From positions 1,612,001 to 1,676,000 of the forward strand of contig NZ_CP021235.1 of assembly GCF_003585765.1 (NCBI RefSeq): a stretch of 64,000 nucleotides of DNA. Reading direction: 5' to 3'. The notes beneath the pieces are model-generated. The model worked only from the letters and a program-made list of their open reading frames with translations. It did no database searches and was not told the DNA's origin. Of the stretch, positions 7,367 to 18,571 are shown piece by piece (positions within the stretch are counted from its first letter, which is position 1; the number at the start of each line of letters is the position of its first letter). Both the position numbers and the translations under genes were made by a program. This DNA is from Pontibacter actiniarum (GTDB lineage Bacteria; Bacteroidota; Bacteroidia; Cytophagales; Hymenobacteraceae).

Positions 7367-8695
7367 TTAACGCTCTTCTTCTACAAAGTCTTCGTAATAG
7401 TCAAGGCCTAAGTGTGTTATCAGGTCCTCTCCCATCATATGGCGAAGCGTGTTCTGCAGTTTGATCAGCTGCTTAAAGATGTCGTGCTCCGGACGAAGGC
7501 CTTCAGCCGTCTGTGGCGACTTGTAGTAGAAAGACAACCACTCCTGGATTCCGCTCATGCCGGCACGCTGCGCCAGGTCAGTGAACAGGGCCAGGTCAAG
7601 CACGATAGGTGCCGCCAGGATAGAGTCACGGCAAAGGAAGTTGATCTTGATCTGCATCTGGTAACCTAACCAGCCAAAGATGTCGATGTTATCCCAGCTC
7701 TCTTTGTTGTCACCGTGAGGAGGGTAATAATTGATGCGGATTTTGTGGTAGATGTCACCGTACAGCTCCGGGTTGTCGTCCGGGTGCAGGATGTCTTCCA
7801 GCACGCCCAGCTTCGATACTTCCTTCGTTTTGAAGTTCTCCGGATCGTCCAGCACAAGGCCGTCGCGGTTACCCAGGATGTTAGAAGAGAACCAGCCTTT
7901 GATGCCCAGTGCTCTGGCCTGCAGGCCTGGCGCCAAAATGGTTTTCATCAGCGTCTGGCCAGTTTTAAAGTCCTTACCGGAAATAGCCACACCGTTTTGC
8001 TTTGCCAGTTCAACGATGGCAGGAATATCCACTGTCAGGTTCGGCGCGCCGTTCGCGAAAGGCACACCCATCTTCACAGCAGCGTAGGCATAAATCATAC
8101 TTGGCGCGATGCGCGGATCGTTGTTGCGCAGGCCTTCCTCAAAAGCCGCGATTGTCTCGTGCACATCGCTGATCTCTGCGTAAATCTCCGTAGACCCGCA
8201 CCACACGATAACCAGGCGGTCGCAACCATTCTCCTCCTTAAAGCTGCGCATGTCGTCCATCAGTGCCTCAGCCAGCTCATACTTAGTAGCGGCTTCTTTC
8301 ACGTTGGTGCCATCCAGATTTCTGGCATAGGCTTTATCGAAAACGGCTTTCATCGGCTGGATCGCCTCCAGCTCCGGCTTCAGCGCATGCAGCAGGCCCG
8401 GCTCCAGTACCTTTGCGTTCACGGCCGCCTCATACACGTTATCTTCGTACACATCCCAGCCACCGAACACGATGTCGTTCAGGTTAGCGAGTGGCACAAA
8501 GTCCTTGATAAGCGGATTGCGGTTTTCCGTTCTCTTGCCCAAACGGATGTTACCCATCTGAGAGAGTGAGCCGATTGGCTGTGACATTCCTTTACGGATA
8601 GCCTCTACCCCAGCTATAAACGTGGTGGCAACTGCTCCCAGTCCTGGAAGCAGAATACCCAGGCGCCCTTCGGCGTTTTTTACATTATATTCCAT
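7367..8695 (-). CDS. ino1: myo-Inositol-3-phosphate synthase
   Basis: A 442-residue soluble enzyme that converts glucose 6-phosphate to inositol 3-phosphate using bound NAD. I use the ATG at 8695 because the start three codons earlier is GTG. The Rossmann motif LLPGLGAVATTF lies near residue 15, an NPLIKDFVPL block near 57, and the family active-site region SGKDFKTGQTLMKT near 235 includes catalytic lysines. An SSNILGNRDG segment follows near 266. The length fits the shorter bacterial/archaeal MIPS class. It provides the head group for the inositol lipids made by the other genes. It sits 37 bp after the reductase gene and 11 bp before pgpA. Confidence 0.93.
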   Translation of the reverse strand: MEYNVKNAEGRLGILLPGLGAVATTFIAGVEAIRKGMSQPIGSLSQMGNIRLGKRTENRNPLIKDFVPLANLNDIVFGGWDVYEDNVYEAAVNAKVLEPGLLHALKPELEAIQPMKAVFDKAYARNLDGTNVKEAATKYELAEALMDDMRSFKEENGCDRLVIVWCGSTEIYAEISDVHETIAAFEEGLRNNDPRIAPSMIYAYAAVKMGVPFANGAPNLTVDIPAIVELAKQNGVAISGKDFKTGQTLMKTILAPGLQARALGIKGWFSSNILGNRDGLVLDDPENFKTKEVSKLGVLEDILHPDDNPELYGDIYHKIRINYYPPHGDNKESWDNIDIFGWLGYQMQIKINFLCRDSILAAPIVLDLALFTDLAQRAGMSGIQEWLSFYYKSPQTAEGLRPEHDIFKQLIKLQNTLRHMMGEDLITHLGLDYYEDFVEEER

Positions 8696-8732
8696 CTTAT
8701 TCACTTGTGTCTTAATTCGTTCTATTTCTGAT

Positions 8733-9721
8733 TTATAACCACTTATTCTCTTTGTACCACTTTAATGTCTGCGCCAGGCCTTTCTCCAGGTCATACTCCG
8801 GTACAAAACCCAGGTCAGACTTTATTTTATCGATGCTGCAATTCCAGTTCTCCGCAGCAAGCTCGCTTAGTTTTTCCCTGTTCAGGGCAGGCATGGCTTT
8901 ACTGGAAGCGTACAGAGCCTCCAGCAGATTGGCAATAAGCATGACCATGCCCAGCGGCAAATGCACTTTAACCGCCTTTTTGCCTAGTATCTGCTTGGTT
9001 GCAGTGGCCAGGGCGTAACGGTCGTAGCTGTTACCGTCCGACACATTGTAGCTCACGCCCTTGATACTGGTGCCGAGCGCCTGCATCACCGCCTTTGCCA
9101 GGTCCTTCACATACACAAAGCTCAGCCACTGGGGCTTGTTGCTGATGTATGGCTCCAAACCAAGGTTCAGCGTTTTCAGGACGATAAAGATGTCCTTTTC
9201 CCTGGGGCCGTATACCGCCGTCGGGCGCAGCACAACCAGAGGCAGGTTCTCTATCTCCTGCAGGTACTTCTCTGCGAGCAGTTTGCTTTTGCCATAGGCT
9301 GTTACCGGCTGTGCCTTCGACTGCTCCTGTATAGGGGCCACCTCCTGGTAAGGGATGGGCCCCAGCGCCGCCAGGCTACTGATAAACACAAATTTCTTTA
9401 GCGGTATGTCAGCCTCTGCCGCCGCCGATGCCAGGTTCTTGGTGTAGACAGCGTTAATGTTCACATAGTCCAGCGAGTGCTTTGCCTTGGTCGTGCCTGC
9501 CGCATGGATAATGTAATGGTACTGCTTCTCCTCCAGCTCCTTTACCAGCGCGTTGGTGTCCTGAAAGTCGAGGGAAGTATAGTTTATGTCAAACACCTGA
9601 AGATGGGACACCTCGCTGGATGCACGTACAGCCGCATATACTTCCATACCTGCCTGCAGCGCCGCCTCTATCAGGTGGTAGCCCACAAAGCCGCTTGCCC
9701 CAGTTATCAATACCCGCTCCT

Positions 9722-9725
<4 letters not shown>
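8733..9725 (-). CDS. cerR: Extended SDR (NAD-dependent epimerase type), probable 3-ketosphinganine/ceramide reductase
   Basis: A 330-residue extended short-chain dehydrogenase: cofactor motif TGASGFVG near residue 7, catalytic YGKSK near 147 with an upstream SSLAA serine, and a PTAVYGPRE block near 168. Sequence alone would give only 'NAD-dependent epimerase'. The alternate bacterial ceramide route known from Caulobacter uses a reductase (CerR) of this superfamily. This gene overlaps the ceramide-synthase-like gene by 4 bp (ATGA) in the same operon as serine palmitoyltransferase. That context makes reduction of the 3-keto group the likely reaction. The order relative to N-acylation cannot be told from sequence. 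Confidence 0.72.
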
Positions 9726-12149
<2,424 letters not shown>

Positions 12150-12179
12150 TTACAGGTCATATTTTTATTTGCCCTGCAA

Positions 12180-12197
12180 GTTCTTAACTAAAAGAAC
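12180..12197. promoter_or_regulatory. Second inverted repeat between tetR and spt
   Basis: Arms GTTCTT (12180-12185) and AAGAAC (12192-12197) with a 6-base spacer, in the 243-bp gap between the TetR gene and spt. It could be an operator or a weak RNA hairpin. It has no T-run, so it is not a convincing terminator. Confidence 0.3.
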
Positions 12198-12305
12198 CTG
12201 GCATCATACTAAAACACGCTCCACCTGCTGTTATCCAAGGCAGAAAAATATAAGCATACTCTAATGGACTAAACCTGTTTGCTGGTCTAGAGCCACAGAA
12301 AAAAA

Positions 12306-12896
12306 TCAGGCCTTCAGCCCGTTCATCAATATACTGTGGATCGCTCCCATCCTGCCTTCAAAGTCGGCAAACTTGTTCTCGATCAACAGCCCGATTTCTA
12401 TTCCTTTAAAGGCACACACCAGCGAAAAAGCGACAGCATCCACATCATCTGCGGTGTAGTGCGAAAACTCTCCCCGCTCCAGCCCAAACTTAAGGATACT
12501 GCGGACCATGCTGATTTCCCTCGCCTCGTATCTCCTCTTCAGCTCCATAATATGCTGAATGTTCGCTTCAATTTCCCCTCGGATGACATTGAAAAGGTTG
12601 GCCTTCTTCTGTACAGCTCTGAACTTGGTAATACCGATGGCCATGAGCTTTTCTTCCGCCGTTTGCGCCTTCTGCACTTCCTCATTCGTGATCCGGAAAA
12701 CCTCTTCCATTTCACGCGTCACGACATTGTCAAAAATCTGCTCTTTACTCTTATAGTAGTAATAAAGCGTGCTTTTGCCCTTGCCTGCGGCTTTCGCTAT
12801 ATCCTCCATTGTGGTTTTGCTCCAGCCATAATGCACAAACAGTTTTTGAGCTTCTCTCAAAATCTCTGTTTTGATTAGTTCATCTTTTTCGCTCAT
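12306..12896 (-). CDS. TetR/AcrR-family regulator upstream of the sphingolipid operon
   Basis: A 196-residue one-component regulator. The N-terminal helix-turn-helix is typical (WSKTTMEDIAKAAGKGKSTLYYYYKSKEQIF, about residues 25-54; key residues TTMEDIA and GKSTLYYYY). The C-terminal ligand domain is divergent, with an FKGIEIGLLIENKF segment. It lies on the same strand, 243 bp upstream of spt, with two inverted repeats in between. Many TetR proteins next to lipid genes sense acyl-CoAs, so control of the sphingolipid operon is plausible. The ligand and target are inferred from position only. It has its own promoter-like sequence just upstream. Confidence 0.85.
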   Translation of the reverse strand: MSEKDELIKTEILREAQKLFVHYGWSKTTMEDIAKAAGKGKSTLYYYYKSKEQIFDNVVTREMEEVFRITNEEVQKAQTAEEKLMAIGITKFRAVQKKANLFNVIRGEIEANIQHIMELKRRYEAREISMVRSILKFGLERGEFSHYTADDVDAVAFSLVCAFKGIEIGLLIENKFADFEGRMGAIHSILMNGLKA

Positions 12897-12925
12897 AATT
12901 TCTAGACCAAAACCGTTTTCGGGTC

Positions 12926-12957
12926 CAAAGGTATGAAATGATTTTATTCCACGTAAA
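12926..12957 (-). promoter_or_regulatory. Bacteroidota-type promoter of the TetR gene
   Basis: Read on the minus strand, TACCTTTG (12933-12926) matches the -7 consensus TAnnTTTG. TTTA (12957-12954) lies 20 bases upstream as a three-of-four match to the -33 TTTG. It ends about 30 bp before the TetR ATG. It may also feed the sphingolipid operon by read-through. Confidence 0.55.
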
Positions 12958-12959
12958 AA

Positions 12960-13655
12960 AGTAAACCATTTTATTTTCCTTTTACCTCTTCCGACACAAC
13001 CTGTTATAGTTGGCCAGCCGCAACGAGTTCACCTGAAGCCCAATTCTTTTGTAACTTTTTACGCAACACAACAGTAATAGCAGGAAGTATGTTTAGCCTG
13101 AATTCCGTATCCCCAGCAACAACGCAAACCAAAAGTTGTTTCGGAATGATCACTTATGGCAGCCAATACCAAAACCCTTTCAACAGGCCTCTTTGCCCCC
13201 TGCTTATACGCTGCCATAAGTAGAGCCCCTCTTTTCGTTTAATACACGAGCACCTTTTTGTACAGCCTAGCAACAGTGAAACCACTTTTTGGTTTTAACG
13301 ATTTTATCTCTCTTTTACCCAGCTGCTCAAATCCCTGCGACAACAGGTAACGCACTACCTACTCTTTCTGCTAAAGAGTAACCAAGGCTTAACAGGCATC
13401 TGCCGTGAAAGTTTTGCTGTATCTTCTTTTGGATATATTTTTCTTTGTTGCCGCCTGTGGCTGTACTGCCTGGCGTTGCACGTCAGTAAATAGCAGGAAG
13501 TGGAACACAATGGAGCCAACGCCTGAACAAAGGCCACTGCACAGGAGCAGCGTAACAGCTTTCCGGAACAAACTACCTACACTGGAGCCGGTAGCAGGCG
13601 CAACGCCAACTCAGCTTCTAGCGTAAAGCCACACGCGAATCAATACAAACGTTAC
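12960..13655. other. Intergenic region with a large inverted repeat
   Basis: About 0.7 kb with no convincing gene. It contains a perfect 12-bp inverted repeat, ACTTATGGCAGC (13152-13163) and GCTGCCATAAGT (13210-13221), separated by 46 bp, which could form a long stem-loop. A GTG-started frame at 13405-13626 encodes a leader with a lipobox-like VAAC. Its remainder is low-quality sequence with no family resemblance, so I do not call it a gene. Confidence 0.4.
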
Positions 13656-14192
13656 ATGTCATATGTTTTTCAGGACTGGGCTGCAAACAAGGGCAACCTT
13701 AAGGGCAGGCTGGTCATGGTGCTGTTCCGGCTGGCGCGGCCCGCATCCCTTAACAAATTCCTTCGGGTTATCTGGCTCCCCTACCTGGCTTTCTACAAAT
13801 TGTTTGTGGAGTGGTTTATGTGTATTGAGCTGCCGCACTGGACGCAGGTAGGCAGTGGCTTTTACTTAGGCCACGGGCATGCGCTGGTGGTAAACGGGTG
13901 CACGGTAATCGGTAAAAACTGCTTTTTCAGGCACTCCACCACGCTCGGCAACATACGCCGCGAGGATGGCTCCTATTCTGGTTCCCCCATAATTGGCGAT
14001 AATGTGGAGTTGGGCTCCAATGTATGCATTATCGGGGAGGTGCGGGTTGGAGATAACGTGCGGATCGGGGCAGGCTCTGTTGTGGTAAAGGACATACCGG
14101 CGAACTCCATTGCTGTCGGAAACCCTGCCCGAGTCATTAAAACGCTAACACCAGCCAAACAAAGCCCACAGCCTGAGCTGCAGGAGCAGTAA
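13656..14192 (+). CDS. Serine acetyltransferase-like (hexapeptide-repeat) protein
   Basis: A 178-residue protein of the left-handed beta-helix acyltransferase superfamily. Residues about 65-165 carry hexapeptide repeats ([LIV]GxxxxI type), with GHGHALVVNG near 70, HSTTLGN near 94 and the C-terminal VGNPARVIK near 156. It lacks the long N-terminal helical domain of classic CysE. It looks more like the CysE/WcaB-like acetyltransferases of polysaccharide clusters, although no such cluster is near. The acceptor could be serine or a sugar. It stands alone, with unrelated genes on either side. Confidence 0.75.
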   Translation: MSYVFQDWAANKGNLKGRLVMVLFRLARPASLNKFLRVIWLPYLAFYKLFVEWFMCIELPHWTQVGSGFYLGHGHALVVNGCTVIGKNCFFRHSTTLGNIRREDGSYSGSPIIGDNVELGSNVCIIGEVRVGDNVRIGAGSVVVKDIPANSIAVGNPARVIKTLTPAKQSPQPELQEQ

Positions 14193-14298
14193 AAGCGCAG
14201 TTTTCCGCCATTAATATTTGATACATCGGCTTTTTGCCTGGTGCGCACGAAACCGGGGCTTTACCCCTCGAACCTTATGGCAGCAAGTCGTATCGCCC

Positions 14299-15135
14299 CT
14301 ACCTGCTCTTTCTGTAGGTTCTGACCGGAAACAGGCGGTAATCCTCCAGGCTTAAAATGTAGGGGGAACCGTTCCAGTGTATAACAGGCACCATCTCGGC
14401 CGGCTGCGAACTGGCATGGTCCGGAATATACACCATCGCATTACCCACATACGTGATCCCGTGCAACCCGAGCCTCCCCGAGATATAGTTCACAAATACA
14501 TGCTTCTCCTCCGGCGTAGAGGTAAAGCCTATTTCATCCGTAGTCAGGCCATCGGAGAGGTCCTCCCGCAGGTACACCAGTTTTGAATAGGTATTAATCG
14601 ATATCTCCGGGATAGAGAGCCGCGGCACATCGGTTTTAGCCTCCGTGGTTTCGACAAAAACCCGCTGGCTGGTTTCGCGGTTCTGCATGCGGGCTGCCTT
14701 CACCTCTTTTCTGTCCCGCCTGAACGGCCCCAGTACCAAGGTTCGTCCCACCACCTCCGTTCTTTGGGCGAGCGGTTCAGGCGGGGTTGCCGCCGCCTTC
14801 TGCCCGTACTGCTGGCGGTGCATGTTTATGATCACTGTGAAGGTGTTCAGGAAATTGTCGGTGTGCTGCAGGTGGAACATCTCGAGTTCATGCGTGCGGC
14901 CACGGCCCACCAGGTAGGTATGAATACGGTATGTCTTGTCGTAGGCAGCTTTGATTTCGCTGGCGTAGGGGGTGCCTTTATACCTGGCGCAGAGCTCCTG
15001 CAACTCCGTAAGGCGGCGCTTGGAATCCTCCAGGTAAGGCGAATCCCGGGCACCTGTACTTTCCGGGCTACCCACTACCGTTCTGTTGCCAGTCACACCA
15101 TTCAGCCCGAAGATTTGCCGCAGAAACTTCATCAT
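14299..15135 (-). CDS. Uncharacterised protein of the TelA module
   Basis: A 278-residue protein I do not recognise. It has no signal peptide or membrane segment. Residues about 35-110 look helical and charged (SKRRLTELQELCARYKG, then YDKTYRIHTYLVGRG). The C-terminal 90 residues read as beta-rich, ending in a short LSLEDYRLFPVRTYRKSR tail. Its ATG overlaps the TGA of the 58-residue protein gene (ATGA), so it is translationally coupled to the telA gene set. A scaffold or partner role in that set is the most that can be said. Confidence 0.75.
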   Translation of the reverse strand: MMKFLRQIFGLNGVTGNRTVVGSPESTGARDSPYLEDSKRRLTELQELCARYKGTPYASEIKAAYDKTYRIHTYLVGRGRTHELEMFHLQHTDNFLNTFTVIINMHRQQYGQKAAATPPEPLAQRTEVVGRTLVLGPFRRDRKEVKAARMQNRETSQRVFVETTEAKTDVPRLSIPEISINTYSKLVYLREDLSDGLTTDEIGFTSTPEEKHVFVNYISGRLGLHGITYVGNAMVYIPDHASSQPAEMVPVIHWNGSPYILSLEDYRLFPVRTYRKSR

Positions 15136-15308
15136 TTGCTTAAGATCCGTTTAAGGTGCGCTGTCTCTATTTCTACCTGTAGCTTTTCGGATGCCTTCAG
15201 CTCTTCGTACAGATGGTCCAGCTTCTGCAGATACAACTCCAGAACCGCCGCCTGCTCCTCTGTCAGAAACTGGTTGTTTGCGTCTCGCTCTTTTTTATCC
15301 TCAGCCAT
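15132..15308 (-). CDS. Small helical protein of the TelA module (58 aa)
   Basis: A 58-residue frame between telA and the 278-residue protein gene. Its ATG shares a base with the telA stop (TAATG) and its TGA overlaps the next ATG (ATGA). The product starts MAEDKKERDANNQFL and continues as one long amphipathic helix with leucine-rich heptads (VLELYLQKLDHLYEELKASE), likely a coiled coil. The double overlap and regular heptads make it a real gene although it is short. It may connect TelA, itself mostly coiled coil, to the downstream protein. Confidence 0.78.
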   Translation of the reverse strand: MAEDKKERDANNQFLTEEQAAVLELYLQKLDHLYEELKASEKLQVEIETAHLKRILSK

Positions 15309-16393
15309 TATTCCGCCTCAATCTTTTTGGATTTGCTGAAGGTGCTGATGATTTTGCTGTTCAGCTCTTCCTGCACCTCCGCCAGTTCCTTCACGGCCTC
15401 CGCCCGTTTGCGGCTTCCCTCCTCCGAAATCTTGATCACCGCATCCAGCGTCTCCACCATATCGCGGTTAACCTTTTTCAGCGTCTCTACATCTACAATG
15501 CCGCGCTCGTTTTCTTTGGCAGCGTTGGCCACATTGGTTTTGAGCAGCTGCGAGTTCTTCAGCAGCATCTCGTTGGTGGTGTCCGTCACCTTCTTCTGAA
15601 TCTCCAGTGCTTTCCGCTGCTTCTCCAGGCCCAGCGCAATGGCCACCTGCTGGCGCCAAACGGGTATCACGGTCACAATGGAGTTATGTATCTTCTGTGC
15701 CAGCACATCGTTCGTCGTCTGGATCATGCGGATCTGGGGCATCGACTGCGTGGCAATGGTATGCGAGAGCATGAGGTCGTGCACTTTCTTCTCGAGGCGC
15801 TCCTTAAAGGCTACCATGTCGCTCAGGCGCTGTACCACCAGTTCGTCCTGCTCGCTTGCCTCTACCTCCTGCTGGAGCTTGGGGATATCTTCGTTTTCGA
15901 GCTCCTCGATTTTCATTTTGCCCGCCGCGATCACGGCACGTACTTCATGGATATACTCCACCGCTTGCTTAAACATCACCTCCAGGCTGGTAGAGTCCTT
16001 CAGGATGCTCTGGCGCGTTTTCTCCAGCTTCACCACGACGTCGTCAACGTTCTCGGCGATGGAGTTATACTGCGAGGCGAGCCGCTGCGATCTGTCTTTG
16101 ATCTTCTTGGCGAAGGGCAGCCGCGAGAAGAACCCTTTTCGCTCCTCCTCATCAATTTTGATCATGTTGATCTTGGTCAGCAGCTCGTTTATGGCGGCCC
16201 CGGCGTCGCCGGAGTCTTTGGCCTTCACCTTGGTCAGCAGCTCGTTAGAGTAGTAACCGAGCTTGCGCTGTGTTTCCACGCCGAAGTTGGTGAGCGATTC
16301 GGGCTTGGTAGGGTCAATTGTTTTAGAGATATCCTGAGCTCTCTGCTGTATCAGGTCTTTGTCTTCGGCAATCGAGATGTTGGTGTTTTCCAT
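15308..16393 (-). CDS. telA: TelA-family toxic anion resistance protein
   Basis: A 361-residue protein matching the TelA family: almost entirely helical, rich in Glu/Lys/Gln, with a conserved central region (VPVWRQQVAIALGLEKQRKA, about residues 240-262) followed by TNEMLLKNSQLLK. TelA was found through tellurite resistance, but its real function is unresolved and may concern envelope stress. No membrane segment is present, although the preceding gene encodes a membrane-anchored protein only 5 bp away. There are no ter genes nearby, so the name should not be taken as proof of tellurite resistance here. Confidence 0.87.
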   Translation of the reverse strand: MENTNISIAEDKDLIQQRAQDISKTIDPTKPESLTNFGVETQRKLGYYSNELLTKVKAKDSGDAGAAINELLTKINMIKIDEEERKGFFSRLPFAKKIKDRSQRLASQYNSIAENVDDVVVKLEKTRQSILKDSTSLEVMFKQAVEYIHEVRAVIAAGKMKIEELENEDIPKLQQEVEASEQDELVVQRLSDMVAFKERLEKKVHDLMLSHTIATQSMPQIRMIQTTNDVLAQKIHNSIVTVIPVWRQQVAIALGLEKQRKALEIQKKVTDTTNEMLLKNSQLLKTNVANAAKENERGIVDVETLKKVNRDMVETLDAVIKISEEGSRKRAEAVKELAEVQEELNSKIISTFSKSKKIEAE

Positions 16394-16398
16394 GGTGT

Positions 16399-16839
16399 TT
16401 AGGCTCCGAGATGTTGGTTATGTAGGTTGTCTAAAGAACTTAGTGTTTTGCCCAGGCGTTCCTGGCGCTCAGTGGTTTCATACCACGCTACCTCATCATA
16501 AGGCAGGTAATCCCCCAGCAAGTCGCGCACTTCACGCAGCAGGGCTTCTCCTTTTTTGTTTCTGAATTCGGGGTTCTTGTAAAAGGCGCTGGTATAGGCC
16601 ACCTTTACCTGCCCTGCCTGGGTAACAGCCAACTCCTGCACCTCTACCGTCAGCTCCGACGATTGGTTATGGTCTGTTACAATTGTTCTGTACACGCCTT
16701 TGTTCCCTCCTTCCAGCGCCGCCCTGCAGGCTTTCTGTGCCTCTCCGATGGCTTTGCGCAGGCGGTGGTTCGGCTTCAGGTAATATCCGAACACATACCC
16801 TAGTACTGCTCCTATAACGAACGTCCAGAAAATTAACAT
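16399..16839 (-). CDS. Membrane-anchored hypothetical protein, first gene of the TelA module
   Basis: A 146-residue protein with a single N-terminal transmembrane helix (residues about 2-20, LIFWTFVIGAVLGYVFGYY). A charged cytoplasmic-type domain follows, with no recognised family. It contains a predicted beta-rich stretch (ELTVEVQELAVTQAGQVKVAY) and a helical C-terminus (ERQERLGKTLSSLDNLHNQ). It is the promoter-proximal gene, 5 bp ahead of telA. It could tether TelA to the inner membrane; this is inferred from context. Confidence 0.75.
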   Translation of the reverse strand: MLIFWTFVIGAVLGYVFGYYLKPNHRLRKAIGEAQKACRAALEGGNKGVYRTIVTDHNQSSELTVEVQELAVTQAGQVKVAYTSAFYKNPEFRNKKGEALLREVRDLLGDYLPYDEVAWYETTERQERLGKTLSSLDNLHNQHLGA

Positions 16840-17159
16840 ATTTTGTGATGTTTTTTAACAGCCTGGTTGATTGGTTACTTTTCTATACGCGTAATTCTTT
16901 ACAGAAGTCGACTTGTGCAAAGCCAAAGTGGGCACACGCGCTTCCTCGTAGTCTAAACCAATGGATGTAGGTGCGCCATCCGGGGATTGGCAGAAGATTG
17001 TTTCGCAGCACCAGGCCCGCTAAAACCTTGTGCAGCTGCTTTTTGAGCATGGCAGTGAGCAGTGCACCACCTTAGTCCTGAGCCGCCAAGGCAGAGTTTT
17101 TGCACTGCCAACGGCCGCTTACCTTGCGGACTTCTCTGCAATAAATCGTAGCTTTGGGC
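16840..17159. other. Intergenic region, no gene seen
   Basis: About 320 bp between the divergent TelA module and the exonuclease gene. It should hold both promoters, but I see no clear TAnnTTTG element on either strand. A long antisense open frame crosses it and the exonuclease gene; I treat that as a shadow. Confidence 0.5.
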
Positions 17160-17714
17160 ATGGATTTTATCTCTATTGACTTTGAGACCGCTACCCCTCA
17201 AAGAGACAGCCCGTGTGAGATTGGAGTAACGGTGGTGAGAAACAGGAAAATTGTCGAAACGCGCTCCTGGCTGATCAAGCCACACTATTACCCGCACTTT
17301 AACTCCTTTAATGTGGCGGTGCACGGCATCCGGCCCGCCGATGTGAAAGACCAGCCCGACTTCCGGGAGCTGTGGCCGGTTCTGAAGCCTTACCTGGAGG
17401 GGCAGTTTCTGATCGCGCACAATGCCAGCTTCGACATGAGTGTGCTGCGGAAAACACTGGCTACCTACAACATACCGCTGCCAGAGGCCCGCTTTGCCTG
17501 CAGTCTGAAGTTCTCGAAAAGCATCTGGAAAGGCCTGAGCCGCTACGACCTGAAAACGCTTTGCAACATGCACCAGATCAACTTCCTTCACCACCGGGCC
17601 GCATCCGATGCCCATGCCTGTGCCGCCTTGTCTCTCAAAGCCTTTGACCTGACAGGCACGGCTTCCGAGGCAGAGTTTGACGCCAAGATGGGAAGCAAAA
17701 TCAGCCGCATCTGA
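17160..17714 (+). CDS. DnaQ-like (DEDD) 3'-5' exonuclease
   Basis: A 184-residue protein started at the ATG at 17160 (MDFISIDFET); a TTG two codons upstream is less likely. All three exonuclease motifs are visible: Exo I DxE in SIDFETAT near residue 6, Exo II in HNASFDMSVL near 90, and Exo III HxAxxD in HHRAASDAHACA near 144. The family includes stand-alone epsilon-like proofreading and repair exonucleases. It has no BRCT, GIY-YIG or polymerase extension, so a specific pathway cannot be assigned. The metal-binding acidic residues are intact, so it should be active. Confidence 0.9.
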   Translation: MDFISIDFETATPQRDSPCEIGVTVVRNRKIVETRSWLIKPHYYPHFNSFNVAVHGIRPADVKDQPDFRELWPVLKPYLEGQFLIAHNASFDMSVLRKTLATYNIPLPEARFACSLKFSKSIWKGLSRYDLKTLCNMHQINFLHHRAASDAHACAALSLKAFDLTGTASEAEFDAKMGSKISRI

Positions 17715-17951
17715 CAAGAGGAACTGAGGTAGCCACAGCAGTACACTAGCACATTGCAAGCACTTGGGCTTGCTTCGCCTGGACAGCCGCTTTGGCCTAT
17801 CGCGTTTCCCGTACAAGCCCAAAATTGGTGGAGCAGACGGTGTATCACCACCTGGTATGTATGTGTTGTAAGGTACCCTAATTGGTATACAGAGGAAGTT
17901 TTTACCGGAGGATGTACCATTCTCTGGCTTCCTCTTGCTAACTTGTGCTCC

Positions 17952-18257
17952 ATGACGAAGCAGCCCCAATACACCACTATCGCCAGAGACGCCTTTGGCA
18001 AATATATTGACGATGAAATTGACCTAGACCAGCTGCTGGAGCGGCTGCGGTACATTGAGCAGCAGGTGATATCCGAGGATGAGGATGAGACGGAGAAAAC
18101 CGTGTGGTTTCGTTTTTTCGAAGGCGACCCACTGCATACGACCATCAGCGAAGTAGGGAAAGACCTGAGCGACCCCTCCCACCCTAACTGTGCTTTGCTC
18201 CAACGCGGCATTGCACTGGGTCTTCAGGCGGGTGAGCTGGAGGTTCATTACTCCTAA
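17952..18257 (+). CDS. Hypothetical acidic protein (101 aa)
   Basis: A 101-residue frame started at the ATG at 17952 (MTKQPQYTT); the longer frame upstream reads as non-coding. The product is acidic with a helical middle (DDEIDLDQLLERLRYIEQQ) and a short C-terminal FFEGDP element. I recognise no family. The composition is that of a real soluble protein, so I accept it with moderate confidence. It lies 237 bp after the exonuclease gene and is probably transcribed separately. Confidence 0.6.
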   Translation: MTKQPQYTTIARDAFGKYIDDEIDLDQLLERLRYIEQQVISEDEDETEKTVWFRFFEGDPLHTTISEVGKDLSDPSHPNCALLQRGIALGLQAGELEVHYS

Positions 18258-18458
18258 TGGCACTACCCTATTAACAGGCGCATTGATGAACGCAGCAGTA
18301 GGTGCACCAGCCATTTTAGAAACCACGTTGGCAAGCCGGTACAAGTATAGGAAGCCTTTGCAAATTAGCTATGAATACCGTTTTGTAGCTTTCAGAAAAA
18401 TGCCGGCGACTAACGGAAAAATAACGTACCTTTAAGTACACTATAAAACTTACGTGCC

Positions 18459-18566
18459 ATGGCAAAGTCACAAGACGCAAAAAAGGATGTAAAGAAAAAG
18501 GCGGCGAAAACACCCAAGGAAAAACAGGCCGCTAAGCGTGAAAAGAAGAAAAACAGCTACGACTAA
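18459..18566 (+). CDS. Lysine-rich 35-residue protein
   Basis: A tiny frame beginning MAKSQDAKKDVKKK and ending REKKKNSYD. It is about 40% lysine with regular alanines, so it would be a highly basic helical or disordered peptide. Similar short KK-rich proteins beginning MAKSQ(N/D)AKK are, as I recall, widespread in Bacteroidota. A strong rho-independent terminator follows 5 bp after the stop, which supports an independent transcription unit. DNA or RNA binding is plausible from charge alone; no function is known to me. Confidence 0.72.
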   Translation: MAKSQDAKKDVKKKAAKTPKEKQAAKREKKKNSYD

Positions 18567-18571
18567 GCAAC

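Noticed and set aside
13405-13626. Possible 73-residue lipoprotein
   Set aside because: GTG start, lipobox-like leader but no sensible mature sequence; not enough to call a gene.
15308-16393. Reading the TelA gene as proof of a tellurite resistance island
   Set aside because: No terZ/terD/terC-type genes or mobile element features are nearby; the family is broader than tellurite resistance.
16953-17969. 338-codon minus-strand open frame over the exonuclease gene
   Set aside because: It is antisense to a gene with complete catalytic motifs; its own product is Arg/Gln/His-rich with no domain.
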